Positions 13,676 through 16,486 of a stretch of 16,486 bases of DNA are shown here, piece after piece. Each line of letters opens with the position of its first letter. Within the stretch, counting starts at the first letter, position 1. The notes under the pieces are model-generated. The model ran no database searches, was not told where the DNA came from, and saw nothing but the letters and a program-made list of their open reading frames with translations. The stretch is from Pseudomonadota bacterium (lineage in GTDB: Bacteria > Pseudomonadota > Alphaproteobacteria > Rhizobiales > Rhizobiaceae): positions 1 through 16,486 of the forward strand of contig JAEYTV010000175.1 in NCBI GenBank assembly GCA_023433855.1, in the 5' to 3' direction. The position numbers were made by a program, and so were the translations under genes.

Positions 13676-15271
13676 TCAGCCGCGGGTCAACGGCCTGAAA
13701 TCGAGCTGTCGGTGGAAGGTGTAGCTGTAGTTTTCGACCGACTTGACCATGCCGGTATCGAGGGACGGATGCCACAGCAGGATGATCGGAATTTCCTCCT
13801 TCACCAGCTCGATCATCCGCTTGATGTCCGCGTCATAGACCGCCTGGTCGGTCTCATAGCGTGTCTTGTCGACCAGCTTGATAAACTCCGGATTCTGATA
13901 AGCTCCGAAGTTCCACCTTGTGTCGCCGTAATAGAAGACGCGGAAGAAATAGTCCGGGTCCAGGAGGTAGGAGGTCGACCCCTCGAAATAGAAGGGAATC
14001 TTCTTTTCCTGGAGGAGCGTGCCCAGTTGCCCCGCCGGAACCTTGTCGATGGTGACGCGGATGCCGATCTGGCCGAGCGCTTCCTGTAAGAGCAGTGCAA
14101 CCGGCTCGGCGACCGTCGCCAGCGACAGTTCGAACGAGAAGGTGGTGTCGAAGCCGTCGGCATGCCCGGACTCGGCCATCAGTGCGCGGGCCTTGTCGAG
14201 GTCGGTCGAATAGCCGAGCGGCTGCGGGAACTTCGTGGTTTCTGGAGCACCCGGCTTGCCGCCGTATAGCGCTTCGCCTCGGCCGAACAGCGCCGCCTGG
14301 AACATGGCATCATAAGGCAGGGCATAGGCGATCGCCTGGCGCACGCGTACGTCGTCGAAAGGCGCTATCTGGTTGTTCATGCCGATGAACTGGAAGCTCG
14401 ATGTCGGCACCCCGACGACCTTGACGTTGTCGTTCTTCAGGAGCTCGATCACGTCCTTGGGAGGAAGATCCTGCGCGATGTCGGTGTCGCCTTTGATGAG
14501 CGCCGCGACACGGCTTTCGGCCGCCGGAACGGTTTGCCAGAGGACCTGTTCGAAAGCTGGAAGTTCGCCCGACTTCCAGTCCGCGAAACGCTCGAACAAA
14601 ATGCGCTCGCCGACATTGGCCCGCGCCACCTTGTAGGCGCCGCCACCTGCCGGATTTGACTTCAGCCATTCCGCCGCAAGGGGATCGGCGTCGGTGGCGT
14701 GCTGCAGCGCCAGCTTCGAATTGACGATGATCGGATAGGTCAGGGCGAGGTTCGGGAGGGCGAAACGATCCGGCTGGGGCAGGTCGACGCGCACGGTGTG
14801 GGGATCGACCACGACGAACTGCTTCGCATCCGTCATCGAGCCGGTGGTGAACTGGGCAAGGCCGATTGGGCTCGCGACGACGCGGTCGAGAGACCATTTC
14901 ACGTCGTCGGCCGTGACTGGGCTGCCGTCATGGAAGACGGCATCCTTGCGCAGATGGAAGGTGATCGATTTCTTGTCGTCGGAGATTTCGTAGCTTTCAG
15001 CCAATTCCGGCTGGATGTCGAAATAATCGTAATAGGCGATGCCGTCGTCCCGCTTCTTGTAGCCGAACTTGACCAGGCGGTCGTACACATTCCAGGTTAT
15101 CTGCAGGGAATTGCGATTCACGCCGACCGAGAAACTGTCGAAGGAGTTGGCGGCTCCCTCGCTCAGGACCCGCAGGCTGTTGGCGCGAGACTGGGCGAAC
15201 GCCCACTTCGCAGGCAGCATTGTGGCTGCCCCGAGGGCGCCGCCGAGTGCCAGGAATTCACGTCGTTTCAT
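13676..15271 (-). CDS. ABC importer substrate-binding protein (SBP_bac_5 family), Tat-exported, second copy
   Basis: 531-residue periplasmic binding protein. It has a textbook twin-arginine signal at the N-terminus (MKRREFLALGG) and a probable cleavage after AFA at residue 26. Family features include SITFHLRKDAVFHDGSPVTA, then ADDVKWSLDRV, and APFDDVRVRQAIAYALP in the second lobe. GGAGA precedes the ATG at suitable spacing. It differs clearly from the binding protein at 2274-3809, so it probably takes a different ligand. No permease or ATPase lies beside it in this window; they may be to the right, or the protein may borrow another transporter. It is the last gene of the minus-strand operon, 117 bases after the BKACE gene. 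Confidence 0.93.
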   Translation of the reverse strand: MKRREFLALGGALGAATMLPAKWAFAQSRANSLRVLSEGAANSFDSFSVGVNRNSLQITWNVYDRLVKFGYKKRDDGIAYYDYFDIQPELAESYEISDDKKSITFHLRKDAVFHDGSPVTADDVKWSLDRVVASPIGLAQFTTGSMTDAKQFVVVDPHTVRVDLPQPDRFALPNLALTYPIIVNSKLALQHATDADPLAAEWLKSNPAGGGAYKVARANVGERILFERFADWKSGELPAFEQVLWQTVPAAESRVAALIKGDTDIAQDLPPKDVIELLKNDNVKVVGVPTSSFQFIGMNNQIAPFDDVRVRQAIAYALPYDAMFQAALFGRGEALYGGKPGAPETTKFPQPLGYSTDLDKARALMAESGHADGFDTTFSFELSLATVAEPVALLLQEALGQIGIRVTIDKVPAGQLGTLLQEKKIPFYFEGSTSYLLDPDYFFRVFYYGDTRWNFGAYQNPEFIKLVDKTRYETDQAVYDADIKRMIELVKEEIPIILLWHPSLDTGMVKSVENYSYTFHRQLDFRPLTRG

Positions 15272-15288
15272 CTTAATCTCCGTGGATT

Positions 15289-15303
15289 GATCCGAATCGG
15301 ATC
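15289..15303. promoter_or_regulatory. Perfect inverted repeat just upstream of the second binding protein gene
   Basis: GATCCGA-A-TCGGATC consists of perfect 7-bp arms around one base. It ends 18 bases before the ATG at 15271, in the leader of the binding protein message. It could be an operator or an RNA hairpin. It bears no resemblance to the operators at the left end of the window. Confidence 0.35.
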
Positions 15304-15344
15304 TCGTTCACCCATATTTCATGCAGCTTTCTTGTTGTTGTTAT

Positions 15345-15376
15345 GCCGGGCGTGGCTGCTGCTGCCTTCGCCCGGC
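15345..15376 (-). other. Intercistronic hairpin between BKACE and binding protein genes
   Basis: In the transcript, an 8-bp perfect stem (GCCGGGCG/CGCCCGGC) encloses a second short stem GGC/GCC with an AGCAGCA loop. No run of U follows, so it is a poor intrinsic terminator. It more likely protects or processes the message, allowing the binding protein to be made at a different level from the enzymes. Confidence 0.45.
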
Positions 15377-15388
15377 TCAAATCACAGG

Positions 15389-16342
15389 TCAGTAGGCGAC
15401 CTTTTCAATTCCCTTCAGACCCAGCATCCGCCGCGCATCCGCTGGCGTCGCGATCTCCTTGGTCAGCCCTTCGATAATACCGCGGATCATCGTGACCTGC
15501 TCGGCGTTGGACTGCGCCATGCGGCCGCGCCCGGCATAGAGGCTGTCCTCCAACCCTACCCGCACATTGCCGCCCATTGTCGCGGCCATGGTCGCCATAT
15601 TCAGCTGATGGCGTCCGCCGGCAAGCACCGACCATTGGTAGGTCTCAGCGCCGAAGAGGCGATCGGCGGTCTCCTTCATGAACATCAGATTTTCCGGGCC
15701 GGGACCGATGCCTCCGAGCGTGCCGACAATCAACTGCAGGAACATCGGGGTTTGGACCAATCCCCGATCGAGCATATGCGCAAGATTGTAGAGATGGCCG
15801 ACATCGTAGCACTCGAACTCGAAACGCGTTCCGCCCTTGCCGAGCTTGGCAAGGATGGTTTCGATGTCGCCGAATGTGTTGCGGAAGATCGCGGTGCGGG
15901 AGGCTTCAAGATAGTCCTCCTCCCAGTCGAACTTCCATTTGCCCTTATACTTGTCGATCATCGCATAGGTGCCGAAATTCATGGAGCCCATGTTGCAGGA
16001 GCAGAGTTCCGGCGACGCGGTGGACGGGGCATGAAGGCGATCCTCGATCGACATGAAGGTCGAGCCGCCCGTGGTCATGTTGAGGATGGCGTCGGTTTCG
16101 CTGCGGATCGAGCGCAGGATGTGAAGCCAGGTATCCAGATCGGCGGTCGGACGGTGTGTTTCCGCGTCACGCGCGTGCAGATGGATGATCGCAGCCCCGG
16201 CCTTCGCCGCGCCGATTGCCTGCTCGATGATCGCATCGGGCGTCGTCGGCAGGAACTCCGACATGGTGGGCGTGTGGGTGGCGCCAGTAATCGCGCAGGT
16301 GATGATCACCCGGTTGCGGTCGGCTTTGTCGATGGTGCTCAT
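15389..16342 (-). CDS. Beta-keto acid cleavage enzyme (BKACE family)
   Basis: 317-residue zinc-dependent TIM-barrel enzyme of the family founded by 3-keto-5-aminohexanoate cleavage enzyme (Kce). The reaction is beta-keto acid plus acetyl-CoA giving acetoacetate plus the acyl-CoA of the remaining chain. The N-terminal strand VIITCAITGATHTPTMS, the zinc ligands His54 and His56 in IIHLHARD, the MTTGGS segment and the likely third ligand Glu265 in VRVGLEDSLY are all present. Length is normal. Specificity varies widely in the family and cannot be read here. The start codon lies in an ATGA overlap with the upstream dehydrogenase gene, so the two are coupled. Its reaction would consume exactly the type of product made by the carboxylase encoded nearby. 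Confidence 0.92.
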   Translation of the reverse strand: MSTIDKADRNRVIITCAITGATHTPTMSEFLPTTPDAIIEQAIGAAKAGAAIIHLHARDAETHRPTADLDTWLHILRSIRSETDAILNMTTGGSTFMSIEDRLHAPSTASPELCSCNMGSMNFGTYAMIDKYKGKWKFDWEEDYLEASRTAIFRNTFGDIETILAKLGKGGTRFEFECYDVGHLYNLAHMLDRGLVQTPMFLQLIVGTLGGIGPGPENLMFMKETADRLFGAETYQWSVLAGGRHQLNMATMAATMGGNVRVGLEDSLYAGRGRMAQSNAEQVTMIRGIIEGLTKEIATPADARRMLGLKGIEKVAY

Positions 16343-16486
16343 TCCGTGTACTCCAGTCCGCCGCAGATCTGCATCACCTGTCCGGAGATGGGCCGCCCGG
16401 AGGGGCTGGTCAGGTAGACGACCAGCGCCGCGATTTCTTCCGGCTCGACCATCGTTTTCATCGAAACGGCGCGCCGGGCGCTGGCG
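16339..16486 (-). CDS. Short-chain dehydrogenase, C-terminal fragment (enters from the right edge)
   Basis: The minus strand is open from the window edge to a TGA at 16341-16339. The last 48 codons end with MVEPEEIAALVVYLTSPSG, then RPISGQVMQICGGLEYTE. The EPEEIA..V.YL.S.....SGQ.....GG pattern is the usual C-terminal signature of short-chain dehydrogenases. It shares an ATGA overlap with the BKACE gene and so is the upstream partner in that operon. The cofactor and catalytic motifs are outside the window. Confidence 0.82.
   Translation of the reverse strand, partial: ASARRAVSMKTMVEPEEIAALVVYLTSPSGRPISGQVMQICGGLEYTE

Noticed and set aside
14699..16417. Very long plus-strand open frame (572 codons) antisense to the second binding protein and BKACE genes
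   Set aside because: It crosses two genes with clear family motifs and the gap between them. Its translation is rich in Arg, His and Asp without domain features, and it has no ribosome binding site evidence. Long antisense frames are expected at this GC content.

Overview
The window looks like chromosome or large-plasmid DNA of an alphaproteobacterium, probably Hyphomicrobiales (a Mesorhizobium or Rhizobium relative). The evidence is the high GC content, the peptide-type ABC importers with Tat-exported binding proteins, the ATGA stop/start overlaps and the protein families present. This is a judgement from style, not a database match. I see no rRNA, tRNA, CRISPR array, insertion sequence or phage gene.

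Left module (1-7746). A D-2-hydroxyacid dehydrogenase gene runs off the left edge on the minus strand. It is divergent from a tightly packed plus-strand operon: permease (DppC type), permease (DppB type), Tat-exported binding protein, fused double ATPase, and Gfo/Idh/MocA oxidoreductase. A NagA-like amidohydrolase converges on the end of this operon. The divergent intergenic region carries three copies of the core CAAYCGGTTG. Two lie 40 bp apart around the rightward promoter and one sits inside the leftward promoter, which suggests one repressor controls both directions. The module resembles import and catabolism of a sugar, amino sugar or hydroxy acid. The substrate is not identifiable.

Centre-right module (7959-13659). 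A plus-strand operon encodes all three subunits of an acetone-carboxylase-type ATP-dependent ketone carboxylase (beta, alpha, gamma, in the order of acxABC), followed by a short-chain dehydrogenase. Several features depart from the Xanthobacter enzyme as I recall it, notably Gln where a His metal ligand of the alpha subunit is expected.

Right module (13676-16486). A minus-strand operon converges on the carboxylase operon. It runs from a second short-chain dehydrogenase (C-terminus only, entering from the right edge), through a beta-keto acid cleavage enzyme (BKACE), to a second Tat-exported peptide-type binding protein.

Taken together, the centre and right modules suggest an unusual catabolic route. 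A secondary alcohol is imported and oxidised to a methyl ketone by a dehydrogenase. The ketone is carboxylated to a beta-keto acid by the AcxABC-like complex. BKACE then cleaves the keto acid with acetyl-CoA to an acyl-CoA plus acetoacetate, avoiding a separate CoA ligase and thiolase. Each enzyme family is well supported; the combined pathway is inference.
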